A stretch of 64,000 nucleotides of DNA from an uncultured Granulosicoccaceae bacterium (GTDB lineage: Bacteria > Pseudomonadota > Gammaproteobacteria > Granulosicoccales > Granulosicoccaceae). A program made the position numbers and the translations under genes. Below are positions 26,524 to 34,833 of the stretch, one piece after another. The first letter of the stretch is position 1; each line of letters opens with the position of its first letter. The notes under the pieces were generated by a model. That model was not told where the DNA came from. It saw nothing but the letters and a program-made list of their open reading frames with translations, and made no database searches. Location: positions 1 to 64,000 of the forward strand of contig CALFCF010000023.1 in assembly GCA_937951345.1 (NCBI GenBank). Reading direction: 5' to 3'.

Positions 26524-27275
26524 TTTGCTTCAGACCGAAGATAAATTTTACGTTGCATCAAATTGACAACAGGTTCAACTGAAAGGCTTAGACTGTCACT
26601 AGTGAACAACGAAACCCAGGCGCAACGCTGTTGCCGGCACTCATCAGCCAACCGGCTTTTATCGCCCGGAGGTGGCTGCCAGATAAATGTTTTCGTTTCA
26701 ATGTCGATGTCGAACTGCGGCTCTTTACCGTATTCGCGCAGAAATTCTGTACTTACAGATGCCGCTACGGACGCATTGTCTATTGCAAGCTTTGCCGCCA
26801 GATCCTGCTCCCGCTGATTGAGTGGAAGATGGATACTATCAACTGCCTGCTGGTCAATAATACGGTTTGAGGCAACGTCAAGCAGGTAGCGAGTGGTTTG
26901 GCCGGATGCATAGTCAAATACAAAGGCTTCAGCGAGTCTTGTAACCGTATTACCTGTATTGACGTCGCTTTGGCCTTTGCTGGTTGATTTCTTTCGATAA
27001 AGCGTTTCTACCAATAAGACTTCTTTGCCTAGTACCTCAGGGCTCTGGCGGACTTCTGAAGGCGTCGAAACTGACGCCGAGCGAGACTGTGGTTTATTAG
27101 CGTCGATAACGAGTTGGGTCGCTAGCTGCAATTCGATTGCCGACAGCGGCGACTGCCAACCAGCTTGCGCATGCCCGGCAATACCAAACATCGATAAGAG
27201 AACAACGCTCTTCAGGAGTCTGACAAATTTCGAGCTAACGGCTCGACAAACCAAAATTGTTAATAACTTATGCAA
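26520..27275 (-). CDS. Stand-alone copper amine oxidase N2/N3-like domain protein (exported)
   Basis: First gene of the three-gene operon: 251 residues with an N-terminal signal ending AGHAQA. Residues ~43-200 resemble the N2 and N3 domains of copper amine oxidases. An initial LSAIELQLATQLV helix is followed by a beta-strand pair (EVLLVETLYRKK; RLAEAFVFDYASGQTTRYLLDVASNRIID), as in 'AxVvlyDxxxxxtyeavVDLxxxxV'. Then QREQDLAAKLAIDNASVAASVSTEFLREYG matches the N3 helix 'EExxxaexlvxxdpxVxxaLxxxG'. Normally these domains are fused upstream of the catalytic domain. The longest frame starts at a TTG and the true start is uncertain. A C-terminal part with Cys residues (ADECRQQRCAWV) is unassigned. 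Confidence 0.58.
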   Translation of the reverse strand: MHKLLTILVCRAVSSKFVRLLKSVVLLSMFGIAGHAQAGWQSPLSAIELQLATQLVIDANKPQSRSASVSTPSEVRQSPEVLGKEVLLVETLYRKKSTSKGQSDVNTGNTVTRLAEAFVFDYASGQTTRYLLDVASNRIIDQQAVDSIHLPLNQREQDLAAKLAIDNASVAASVSTEFLREYGKEPQFDIDIETKTFIWQPPPGDKSRLADECRQQRCAWVSLFTSDSLSLSVEPVVNLMQRKIYLRSEAK

Positions 27276-27762
27276 ACTATCATTTCGTCTTATTAGAGCT
27301 AAAACAGCAAAACTAGTGGAACAGCGTACCGATTATGCGTTAGCTGATTATCTTCGGTTATCAAAATACGGCATTTTATCGCAAGTTAGCTATCAATTAA
27401 TCCAATAGGTAAAGCTGGGTTATTTGTCTCCCGCACTTAGAGACTTTATGCTGCAGGAAGTTTGCCTCAGCAGAGTATTAATGCAGCAAAATCTCTAAAA
27501 TCCGTTACCCGTCACGACTTGCGGCAGAAGCATCCGCTAAACGTGTCAGTATCTGTTTCACCGATGGTACTTTTTCTCCGTGTGCGATCCCATTGCACAC
27601 CGATCATTTACGAGACTTATACGTTATAGTAGCCCCAAGCCAAGGTATCCCATTGTAAATTCAGTAATAAAACGTGATCTGCCTCAGTCCACATTCACAA
27701 TTATTTGTTACATATTCGATCAGTTTGGCGGATTTACCGTCGATGACGGGCAATTGCTCATA
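27276..27762. other. Divergent intergenic region with a long hairpin
   Basis: About 490 bp between the minus-strand amine-oxidase operon and the plus-strand cyclotransferase. It must hold the promoters of both. A long imperfect inverted repeat lies at 27437-27498. An upstream extension of the cyclotransferase frame to 27580 is open but not protein-like. Confidence 0.45.
27437..27498. repeat. Imperfect inverted repeat (hairpin)
   Basis: TTAGAGACTTTATGCTGCA pairs with TGCAGCAAAATCTCTAA (27482-27498) with one mismatch and a 2-nt bulge, around a ~26-nt loop. No T tract on either strand makes it a clear terminator. Confidence 0.5.
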
Positions 27763-28443
27763 ATGGCCGGGCGATTGGTGTGTTACTTCGGGTACGGGTC
27801 GCTGGTCAATGCTGCTACCCGCCCGAATCATTCGAATGCAGTACCAGCCTGCCTTCAAGGATGGCGACGATGCTGGGGCCATCGTGCAGTGACCAAGGCG
27901 CATACCAAACCACATACCCACGATAATCTCTCGAGTGAATCAAACGCCCGCTTCAAGGGGTGGACTGTCCTGTCGGTAGAGCAAGCCGCTGGGACCGAAA
28001 TTGAAGGAATGTTGGTGACAATCAGTCCGGATGAGTTACCAGCTCTGGATGAACGCGAAATGGGTTATAAGCGCCTAACACTACCACTGGACAACTTTAC
28101 TGTTGGCCACTGTAAAAACTCGTTAACGACGGGTATTGTGCCGCAAGTATCCAAGGAATTGGCACAGGACATAAGCGCGGTGTATATGTACGCTTCAGAA
28201 ACACAACAGGCGTTCGATGCGACGGAGGAGTTTCCGTTGTTGCAAAGCTACGTTGATTGCGTGATGGCAGGTTATGAAGCAGAGTTCGGCGCATCGGGAT
28301 TAAGTCGCTTCATGGCAACTACACGTGGCTGGCAAGCACCGATGATCAAGGAAAGAACGGAGCCTCGTTATGTACGTTCTGTGCAACTGACTGACAGTCA
28401 GGCTGCTCGTTACGACAGGTTGATCGAAAAAACTTGCAGGTAG
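27763..28443 (+). CDS. Gamma-glutamylcyclotransferase family protein
   Basis: From the ATG at 27763, a 226-residue GGCT/ChaC-like fold protein. The glycine-rich loop YFGYGSLVN is near residue 8 and the catalytic-Glu region ELPALDEREMGYKRL near residue 90 fits the 'LDxRE' pattern. Family members release 5-oxoproline from gamma-glutamyl peptides, and some act in glutathione turnover. The start was placed at the M of MAGRLVCYFGYGS because upstream sequence shows no domain character. Substrate is uncertain. Confidence 0.8.
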   Translation: MAGRLVCYFGYGSLVNAATRPNHSNAVPACLQGWRRCWGHRAVTKAHTKPHTHDNLSSESNARFKGWTVLSVEQAAGTEIEGMLVTISPDELPALDEREMGYKRLTLPLDNFTVGHCKNSLTTGIVPQVSKELAQDISAVYMYASETQQAFDATEEFPLLQSYVDCVMAGYEAEFGASGLSRFMATTRGWQAPMIKERTEPRYVRSVQLTDSQAARYDRLIEKTCR

Positions 28444-28544
28444 TCTAAGTTGCATATAGAGATCGACGCACGTTTGTTACCATTTCTTTAACGCATAGAA
28501 TCCTGTTTGTAATTAATTCGACATTCTGTCACCGGGGCCGGCTA

Positions 28545-29303
28545 GTGAATCTTGACACCTATCGAACAATCGCGGCTAACCGGTTGTCATTTACACGCGA
28601 ACAATCCAGTTTTTTTGCAAAAGAGATGGCAGGGGATTTCAATCCATTGCACGATGTAACTGCAAAACGTTTCTGCGTGCCCGGGGATTTACTGTTCGTT
28701 TGCCTGGTTGAACGTTTCGGTCTGAGTCGAAAGACACATATAGAGTTCAACAGTATGGTTGATGAATCTGCCATGTTTGAACTGCCAGAATCTTTTGTAG
28801 ACCAATTCATTCTATCCAGCTCACAAGATACAGAGTGTCTGACGCTATCACATAAGGGCGAAGTTGCAGCTTACAATGATCGCATTGCAGCGATGGTTAC
28901 ACGCTACGTGAAATTTTCGGGCTTGACTTTCCCTGATGTACTCGTGCCGTTGATGCAGCAACATGACGTCATGATTCATCCGTCGCGACCATTGGTAATT
29001 TACCGCAGTATGACGATTGAACTGAACGAAGCAGGAATCAGTTTTGTTGGGCCCAGTAACAGCCAAGATGACATTGAGGTCACTGTTGACGCTATAGAGC
29101 TAAAGCTAATTGATTCAAGTCTTGATGTGAGCGGAAAAAAAGCCGAAGCCAGACTGCAATTTGAATTTTCAGCCAACAACATTGCTATCGGAAGCGGCTG
29201 CAAACAGATGCTACTCGGTGGACTCAGACCCTACGAGCAAGCAACTATAGATGATATTGTCTTACGCTATAACAGCTGGCGAGACAATTATCACGCACAA
29301 TAA
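28545..29303 (+). CDS. DUF3581-family protein with a MaoC-type hotdog motif
   Basis: A 252-residue protein (GTG start) that I recognise as DUF3581, found in marine gammaproteobacteria. Its N-terminal part FFAKEMAGDFNPLHDVTAKRFCVPGDLLF closely matches the MaoC/(R)-hydratase motif 'A-x-x-x-GD-x-NP-x-H', with Asp31 and His36 at the catalytic positions. A second, hotdog-like half may follow at about 130-250. A CoA- or ACP-thioester hydratase role is an inference from that motif and from the neighbours: a 3-hydroxyacyl-CoA-dehydrogenase-like SDR 32 bp downstream, then a CoA-transferase. Confidence 0.7.
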   Translation: MNLDTYRTIAANRLSFTREQSSFFAKEMAGDFNPLHDVTAKRFCVPGDLLFVCLVERFGLSRKTHIEFNSMVDESAMFELPESFVDQFILSSSQDTECLTLSHKGEVAAYNDRIAAMVTRYVKFSGLTFPDVLVPLMQQHDVMIHPSRPLVIYRSMTIELNEAGISFVGPSNSQDDIEVTVDAIELKLIDSSLDVSGKKAEARLQFEFSANNIAIGSGCKQMLLGGLRPYEQATIDDIVLRYNSWRDNYHAQ

Positions 29304-29335
29304 AGAACAATAAATTCATTGCGGACACATAGACT

Positions 29336-30100
29336 ATGCATTTCGAGAACTCTGTTGTTTGGGTAACCGGTGGCGCATCCGGTCTGGGTGCTGCCTGCGC
29401 AGAGCATGCAGCATCAAATGGCGCGAGTGTCGTTGTATTTGATCTGGCAAAAGATCAACCGGAAACACTCGACTCCATGCAAGGTCGAATCAGCTACCTC
29501 AGTTGCGATGTTTCCGATGCTGACCAAGTCACTAGTGTCGCTAATGCTGCGCAAAAAGCTGTCGGTACACCCCGTATCCTGGTTAATTGCGCAGGCATCG
29601 CACCAGCCTGTCGAACAGTTTCACGCAAGGGTGCACACGATCCCGGGTTATTTCGCAAAGCCATTGAAGTTAATTTGATGGGGTCTTTTTTTATGGCCAG
29701 TGCGGCTGCGACGATGATGGCTGAAAACGATCCGCTGGAAAATGGCGAGCGTGGGGTCATTGTTAACACGGCCTCAGTTGCTGCGTTTGACGGGCAGATT
29801 GGCCAATGTGCATACGCTGCTTCAAAAGCCGGCGTTGCCGGCATGACGCTGCCTCTAGCACGCGACCTTGCATCCTTGGGGGTTAGGGCCTGTGCAATTG
29901 CGCCAGGAATTTTCTTAACACCTATGCTTTCTGGCATGCCTGAGGACGTGCAGTCAAGTCTGGCAGCGCAGGTTCCGTTCCCGTCAAGACTTGGCCAACC
30001 GCAAGAGTTCGCGCGTTTGGTAGAACACATCGTTAACAACGAAATGCTTAACGGTGAGGTGATAAGACTTGACGGTGCGATTCGGATGGGACCACGATGA
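29336..30100 (+). CDS. 3-hydroxyacyl-CoA dehydrogenase-like SDR
   Basis: A 254-residue SDR with TGGASGLGAACAEH at the N-terminus, Asp in VVVFDLAK indicating NAD+ preference, NCAGIAPA, and catalytic Ser-Tyr-Lys (NTASVAAFDGQIGQCAYAASKAGV). The AFDGQIGQ-AYAASK and ARDLA...RACAIAPGIFLTPML segments are those of type II 3-hydroxyacyl-CoA dehydrogenases (HSD17B10-like). It overlaps the next gene by 4 bp (ATGA), so the two are translationally coupled. Confidence 0.82.
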   Translation: MHFENSVVWVTGGASGLGAACAEHAASNGASVVVFDLAKDQPETLDSMQGRISYLSCDVSDADQVTSVANAAQKAVGTPRILVNCAGIAPACRTVSRKGAHDPGLFRKAIEVNLMGSFFMASAAATMMAENDPLENGERGVIVNTASVAAFDGQIGQCAYAASKAGVAGMTLPLARDLASLGVRACAIAPGIFLTPMLSGMPEDVQSSLAAQVPFPSRLGQPQEFARLVEHIVNNEMLNGEVIRLDGAIRMGPR

Positions 30101-31317
30101 CTACCGTACCTGCGCCTCTTGACAGATACCGGATTCTGGATTTAACCCACGTTTTGGCAGGACCGTTTGCCACCCATCAACTGGGTATGCTGGGTGCTGA
30201 AGTCATAAAGATTGAGTCGCCTTGCAAGCCCGACATGATGAGAGGTGAAGGGCCTGTCTACGAACTTGCACAGGCAGGTATGGGCTTACACTATCAAGCA
30301 CAGGCTACCGGCAAAAAATCCATTACGCTCGACCTGACACAAGCCACTGGTCAGTCCTTGTTTAAATCACTTGTCAAAACCAGCGATGTCGTAGTTTCAA
30401 ATTACCGGGTGAGCAGCCAACGCAAACTCGGGCTGAGCACTGTATCGCTGCGTGAAAGTAATCCGACTGTTATCGTCTGTTCCATTACCGGCTTCGGTCA
30501 GACAGGACCAAAATCTGAACATCCAGCGTACGACAACGTAATTCAGGCATTTTCCGGCTTAATGGCAGCCACTGGGCATCCAGGACAGGATGCTTGTAAA
30601 GTCGGTCCTCCGGTACTCGACTATGGCACGGGTGCGCAGGCCGCTCTGGCAATAACAGCGGCTTTGCTTCAGCGTGAAAAATATGGCGTTGCCGCAGAAC
30701 TCGATATTGCGATGCTTGATGCTGCCTTGATGTTGATGACTGCAACCGTCACAGAAACAGCGGCCAATGGGGTGGCGCCACAACCGCACGGAAATAGTAG
30801 TCCGGTTAAACCCGGCTACGGTTGTTACAAAACAAAAAGTGGTCTGTTAATGATCGGCGCGTTCACGGTTGCACAACTGACGTCTCTATTTACTGCACTG
30901 GATCGGTCGGATCTTGCCGAGTCGATAGCGCAAAAGACACCGCATGAGATCGACAACGCTTGTCAGGAATATCGCAACTTAATACAGGAATATTTTCTAG
31001 ATAAAGATGCAGATTACTGGGAAGAGAAGCTAAACGAGGCCAACGTACCTGCAGCCAGGGTACGGACACTGGAGGAATCTCTTGGTCACCCACAGGTGCA
31101 GAGCCGAGACGTGTTGCAAGGTGTGGAAGCTGACTGCCGGTGGAACGGTAGTCATGCTTCGCCTTTATACCCGGTGAACGCATGGCGCAGTGATGTAGCG
31201 GGCGGTAACTTGATATCGCCTGCACCGGAACCTGGACGGGACAACGCCGAAATATTCAAAAGCCTCGGTGTGACGTCCGACGGACTGCAAACATTACGGC
31301 AGGAAGCTGTAATTTGA
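30097..31317 (+). CDS. Class III CoA-transferase (CaiB/BaiF family)
   Basis: A 406-residue family III CoA-transferase: N-terminal RILDLTHVLAGPFATHQLGMLGAEVIKIE, then KSITLDLTQATGQ, VVVSNYR, and SITGFGQTGPKSEHPAYDNVIQAFSGLM. The conserved Asp of VLDYGTGAQAA sits at the position of the catalytic aspartate. It moves CoA between carboxylic acids and would activate an acid for the preceding dehydrogenase and hydratase-like protein. The start overlaps the SDR stop (ATGA), and its stop overlaps the recQ start (TTGA). Confidence 0.88.
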   Translation: MTTVPAPLDRYRILDLTHVLAGPFATHQLGMLGAEVIKIESPCKPDMMRGEGPVYELAQAGMGLHYQAQATGKKSITLDLTQATGQSLFKSLVKTSDVVVSNYRVSSQRKLGLSTVSLRESNPTVIVCSITGFGQTGPKSEHPAYDNVIQAFSGLMAATGHPGQDACKVGPPVLDYGTGAQAALAITAALLQREKYGVAAELDIAMLDAALMLMTATVTETAANGVAPQPHGNSSPVKPGYGCYKTKSGLLMIGAFTVAQLTSLFTALDRSDLAESIAQKTPHEIDNACQEYRNLIQEYFLDKDADYWEEKLNEANVPAARVRTLEESLGHPQVQSRDVLQGVEADCRWNGSHASPLYPVNAWRSDVAGGNLISPAPEPGRDNAEIFKSLGVTSDGLQTLRQEAVI

Positions 31318-33215
31318 CAACTTTATCGCCGCATACCGACGCTAATCAGAGTGAATCAACCGGTTCCATGACAACCGTTAACGATCCGTTCGAGGTGCTG
31401 CAACGTGTATTCGGTTACTCTTCATTCAGAGGGCACCAACTCGACGTAATAGAAACAGTACTGTCGGATAAAAACGCTTTTGTTCTGATGCCAACCGGCG
31501 GTGGTAAATCGCTGTGTTATCAAGTTCCCGCTCTGTGTGGACAGGCACCGGTTATTGTGATTTCCCCGTTAATTGCGTTAATGGAAAATCAGGTTGCAGC
31601 GTTGAATACCCTAGGAGTAGCGGCCGCGTACCTTAATTCGTCACTCTCTCCATCAGAAGCCACTGTCGTATGCGAGAACTATACGAGCGGGAAACTCGCT
31701 TTGCTCTACCTGGCACCTGAACGCCTTGTACTTGAGGGCACGCAAAGGTTATTTGAAATAAGAACACCCAAACTGTTTGCAATTGATGAAGCCCACTGCC
31801 TGTCACAATGGGGACACGACTTTCGTGAAGACTATCTGGCATTGTCGATGCTCGCTGCCAGGTACCCGGAAGTTCCACGCATTGCACTAACGGCAACCGC
31901 GGATGGTCGAACACGTGATGAAATCGCATCCTATCTCGAAATTACACAATCCAATGGAAAATCCTTTGTAGAGAGTTTCGATCGTCCAAATATTTTCTAC
32001 GATATCGCAGCATCGACCGACAGACGGCAGGAATTACTTCAATTCATCCGTGAAGAACACAGTGGCGAAACCGGTATTGTGTATTGCCTGACTCGCAAGA
32101 CCGTTGATGAAGTGGCAGATTTTCTTAAACAGCAAGAAATAAATGCCTATCCGTATCACGCGGGTATGGATGCACCTGAAAGGCTACAGAACCAGAAACG
32201 GTTTCTTCAGAACGAGGGCGTTGTGATAGTCGCTACAATCGCTTTCGGTATGGGCATTGACAAGCCCGATGTTCGATTTGTAGCACACCTTAATTTGCCC
32301 AAAAACATTGAAGCTTACTCTCAGGAAACAGGCAGAGCAGGGCGTGACGGGAAACCCGCTGTCGCGTGGATGCGATATTCACTAAAAGACATAATCAGTC
32401 TTCGTCACATGATGCGGGAGAGTAACTCTTCCGATCTGCACAAAAACGTTGTCTCCAACAAACTCGAGTCCATGCTGGGTTTTGCAGAGATGACGGAATG
32501 CCGTAGACACTGCATTCTCGCGTACTTTGGTGAGCATTCGCCGTCAGATTGCAATAATTGCGACAATTGCTGCAATCCACCTGAAACCTATGATGCGACA
32601 GAAATTGTACAGAAAGCGTTATCGTGTGTTTACCGAACCGGTCAGCGGTATGGTGTGCGCTATGTCATCGATGTTCTAACAGGTCAGAACAATGAACGTA
32701 TATTGCGCGCAGAGCACGATCAAATTTCGACTTTCGGAATTGGTGCTGAGGTTTCTGTTAACGAATGGCAAAGTGTGTTTCGTCAGATTATCAGTCGAGG
32801 ATTATTGTATGCAAATCTTGAAAGCTACGGTACGTTACAACTGACTGAAAAAGCACGGCCCGTGCTGCGTGGCGAGCAGAATATCAGTTTGCGTATACCA
32901 CCGGCGCGTAAAAGTAAGTCCAGGAAAAATTCCAAACACATTTCAGGTAAAAAAGTGGATTCACATCTGGATCAAACTCAGCAAGCACTGTTTGATATTC
33001 TTAAAGAAACACGCAGGCGTATTGCCAGCGAAGAGAGCATTCCACCTTATCTTGTTTGCCATGACACAACGCTACTGGAAATATGCGTGAAGAAACCGAC
33101 CAGTATCAATGCCTTATTGCAAATAAATGGAATAGGAGAAAAAAAAGCTGAACGTTTTGGTGAGGCGTTGCTGACAGCGATCGTTCAATCAGAAAGATCT
33201 TCGGAGAACGTATGA
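31314..33215 (+). CDS. recQ: ATP-dependent DNA helicase RecQ
   Basis: A 633-residue RecQ helicase (usual length ~600-610). Motif I PTGGGKSLCYQVPAL is near residue 60, the DEAH box is in AIDEAHCLSQWGHDFREDY, and motif VI is in QETGRAGRDGKP. Zinc-binding cysteines are in ECRRHCILAYFGEHSPSDCNNCDNC, then a winged-helix RQC region and a C-terminal HRDC domain (IPPYLVCHDTTLLEICVKKPTSINALLQINGIGEKKAERFG). It unwinds recombination intermediates, often with topoisomerase III (topB in this window). The TTG at 31314 overlaps the CoA-transferase stop; an ATG at 31368 is an alternative. Confidence 0.95.
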   Translation: MTTLSPHTDANQSESTGSMTTVNDPFEVLQRVFGYSSFRGHQLDVIETVLSDKNAFVLMPTGGGKSLCYQVPALCGQAPVIVISPLIALMENQVAALNTLGVAAAYLNSSLSPSEATVVCENYTSGKLALLYLAPERLVLEGTQRLFEIRTPKLFAIDEAHCLSQWGHDFREDYLALSMLAARYPEVPRIALTATADGRTRDEIASYLEITQSNGKSFVESFDRPNIFYDIAASTDRRQELLQFIREEHSGETGIVYCLTRKTVDEVADFLKQQEINAYPYHAGMDAPERLQNQKRFLQNEGVVIVATIAFGMGIDKPDVRFVAHLNLPKNIEAYSQETGRAGRDGKPAVAWMRYSLKDIISLRHMMRESNSSDLHKNVVSNKLESMLGFAEMTECRRHCILAYFGEHSPSDCNNCDNCCNPPETYDATEIVQKALSCVYRTGQRYGVRYVIDVLTGQNNERILRAEHDQISTFGIGAEVSVNEWQSVFRQIISRGLLYANLESYGTLQLTEKARPVLRGEQNISLRIPPARKSKSRKNSKHISGKKVDSHLDQTQQALFDILKETRRRIASEESIPPYLVCHDTTLLEICVKKPTSINALLQINGIGEKKAERFGEALLTAIVQSERSSENV

Positions 33216-33225
33216 AACCACCCGG

Positions 33226-33657
33226 TTATTGCAAACGGTGTTCGCAATACCTGACTTCTCGATCCTGCAATTCGCCTTTCACTGAGAATTTCTCAAAACC
33301 GGCTTGTGTTCGTGCAACCTTACGATTCTGGCAGGCCGTCCACACACGGTAATGTGCCACGACACGGTCAGAGCTGTCCCTCTCTTTGTAGAATTGACTA
33401 GTACGGTAACCAGAATTTACACGCCGTTCGCGTGAGTCGCACAATTCCACGTTGTTGCTCTCGGCAATAGCAAATATCTCACGCAGCATACCGATTCCGT
33501 TTATCAGGGGATCATTCTTCGAAATGTCCATCGCATCAGTTGCGATTGCTGCGTTTTCAACCAGTGTATTCGTCTGGAATATCGAGTTGTTTTCTATATC
33601 TGTCATAGAAACCATTGTCCGGACTGTTGTGAAAATATTCTGCAAACCATTTGGCAA
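33226..33657 (-). CDS. Hypothetical protein, uncertain
   Basis: A 143-residue frame converging on recQ. Its sequence (MPNGLQNIFTTVRTMVSMTDIENN...) has no domain I recognise, two Cys in the C-terminal half, and ordinary composition without membrane segments. The true start may be one of several internal Met codons. Kept because no other gene accounts for the interval and it ends neatly against recQ; support is weak. Confidence 0.4.
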   Translation of the reverse strand: MPNGLQNIFTTVRTMVSMTDIENNSIFQTNTLVENAAIATDAMDISKNDPLINGIGMLREIFAIAESNNVELCDSRERRVNSGYRTSQFYKERDSSDRVVAHYRVWTACQNRKVARTQAGFEKFSVKGELQDREVRYCEHRLQ

Positions 33658-33722
33658 AGTACTGTTAATGTAGACCGGTGATAATACCGAATAGCGCTGC
33701 GGTAGCTGCTAAAGCAAAGCTG

Positions 33723-34754
33723 TTACGCCGAAGTCTTCATGTTTTGATTACGCCCGATCAGAATTCTTTTTATTTGTGTAAGCCGCTCATTTTTCAGCAG
33801 CCATTCATCGATCAGGTAGTGAACAAATATGCCACTGACAATGCAAATCAATGTGGCGATTACAGCAAATAGAACGGCTGCCATTGCATCGCCACCAAGA
33901 AAAGCGGGAAGAATTTTTCGACAAAGACCTAATGTGAAAATATGACAGATGTATAGCGAATAGGACGTGTCGCCTAACATAACAAAGAATTTGCTATGTG
34001 CAATGCGGATATAAAGTGTACCTAGAACAATCATCAAAGCTGGAATTCCGTACTGCACAATGCGCGGTAGTGACGATTCAGGAAGCAGCATCAGTGCAAA
34101 TCCAAGCAGCAGTAGTACCCAGGCCACGCCGTTCGAAACCTTCAAACCCTTTCGAAACAATAGCGCCAGCACCATACCAAATACAAACTCAAATACTATC
34201 GAACTACTGTAGAAATTGCTGATTGGCCCGTCAGATCCAAAAATGTTTGCAAGCAGAAATACAATGGTGATTGCAATACTAATGATCCAAACGCGAAATT
34301 TTAACGGTGCAAGCAAAGCCAGAGCGAAAAGCGCATAGAAATACATTTCATAATTAAGCGACCAGCCCGGTGCAAGTATCGGCCATACGTGCTGCGGATG
34401 GGAAATGCTGGTTTCAGGAATAAAAAAAAGACTTTTTAACGTTGCAGCAAGACTAAAGCTGGAATTTTTAAAAAGTGCTGGCATGAATAACAAGATGGCT
34501 GCCATTAAGAGCGTGAAGAACCAGTAGAGAGGTACCACTCTGCGCACACGATTCTTGAAAAATCTGGCGGGCGTGTCGTTTTCCCGCGCGATATAAACCA
34601 TTATGAATCCAGAGATGACAAAGAAGATGTCAACACCGAACGCACCGGTTTCGCGCAGAAATGGCTTGTAGCTTTCGACTTGAATGGCTGCATGACTCCA
34701 GACAACCGCTATCGCTGCGATGGCACGTAGGTATTGCAGTGAATGGAGTTTCAT
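33723..34754 (-). CDS. Acyltransferase 3 family membrane protein
   Basis: A 343-residue polytopic protein with about ten membrane helices. The N-terminal SLQYLRAIAAIAVVWSHAA contains the conserved His of the acyltransferase 3 (OafA/OatA/NodX) family, followed by GVDIFFVISGFIMVYIA and the RRVVPLYWFFT motif. These enzymes transfer acetyl or other acyl groups across the membrane to exopolysaccharide, LPS or peptidoglycan sugars. Two acetylesterase-like lipoproteins lie immediately upstream on the same strand, suggesting opposing activities on the same surface glycan. Confidence 0.88.
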   Translation of the reverse strand: MKLHSLQYLRAIAAIAVVWSHAAIQVESYKPFLRETGAFGVDIFFVISGFIMVYIARENDTPARFFKNRVRRVVPLYWFFTLLMAAILLFMPALFKNSSFSLAATLKSLFFIPETSISHPQHVWPILAPGWSLNYEMYFYALFALALLAPLKFRVWIISIAITIVFLLANIFGSDGPISNFYSSSIVFEFVFGMVLALLFRKGLKVSNGVAWVLLLLGFALMLLPESSLPRIVQYGIPALMIVLGTLYIRIAHSKFFVMLGDTSYSLYICHIFTLGLCRKILPAFLGGDAMAAVLFAVIATLICIVSGIFVHYLIDEWLLKNERLTQIKRILIGRNQNMKTSA

Positions 34755-34833
34755 GGCGTCAAGTCACATGATGAGGATTAGCATCCCGAGAGTGTATTAA
34801 CACCAAGACGGTGTTGTTCTTCAGCAACACAAG

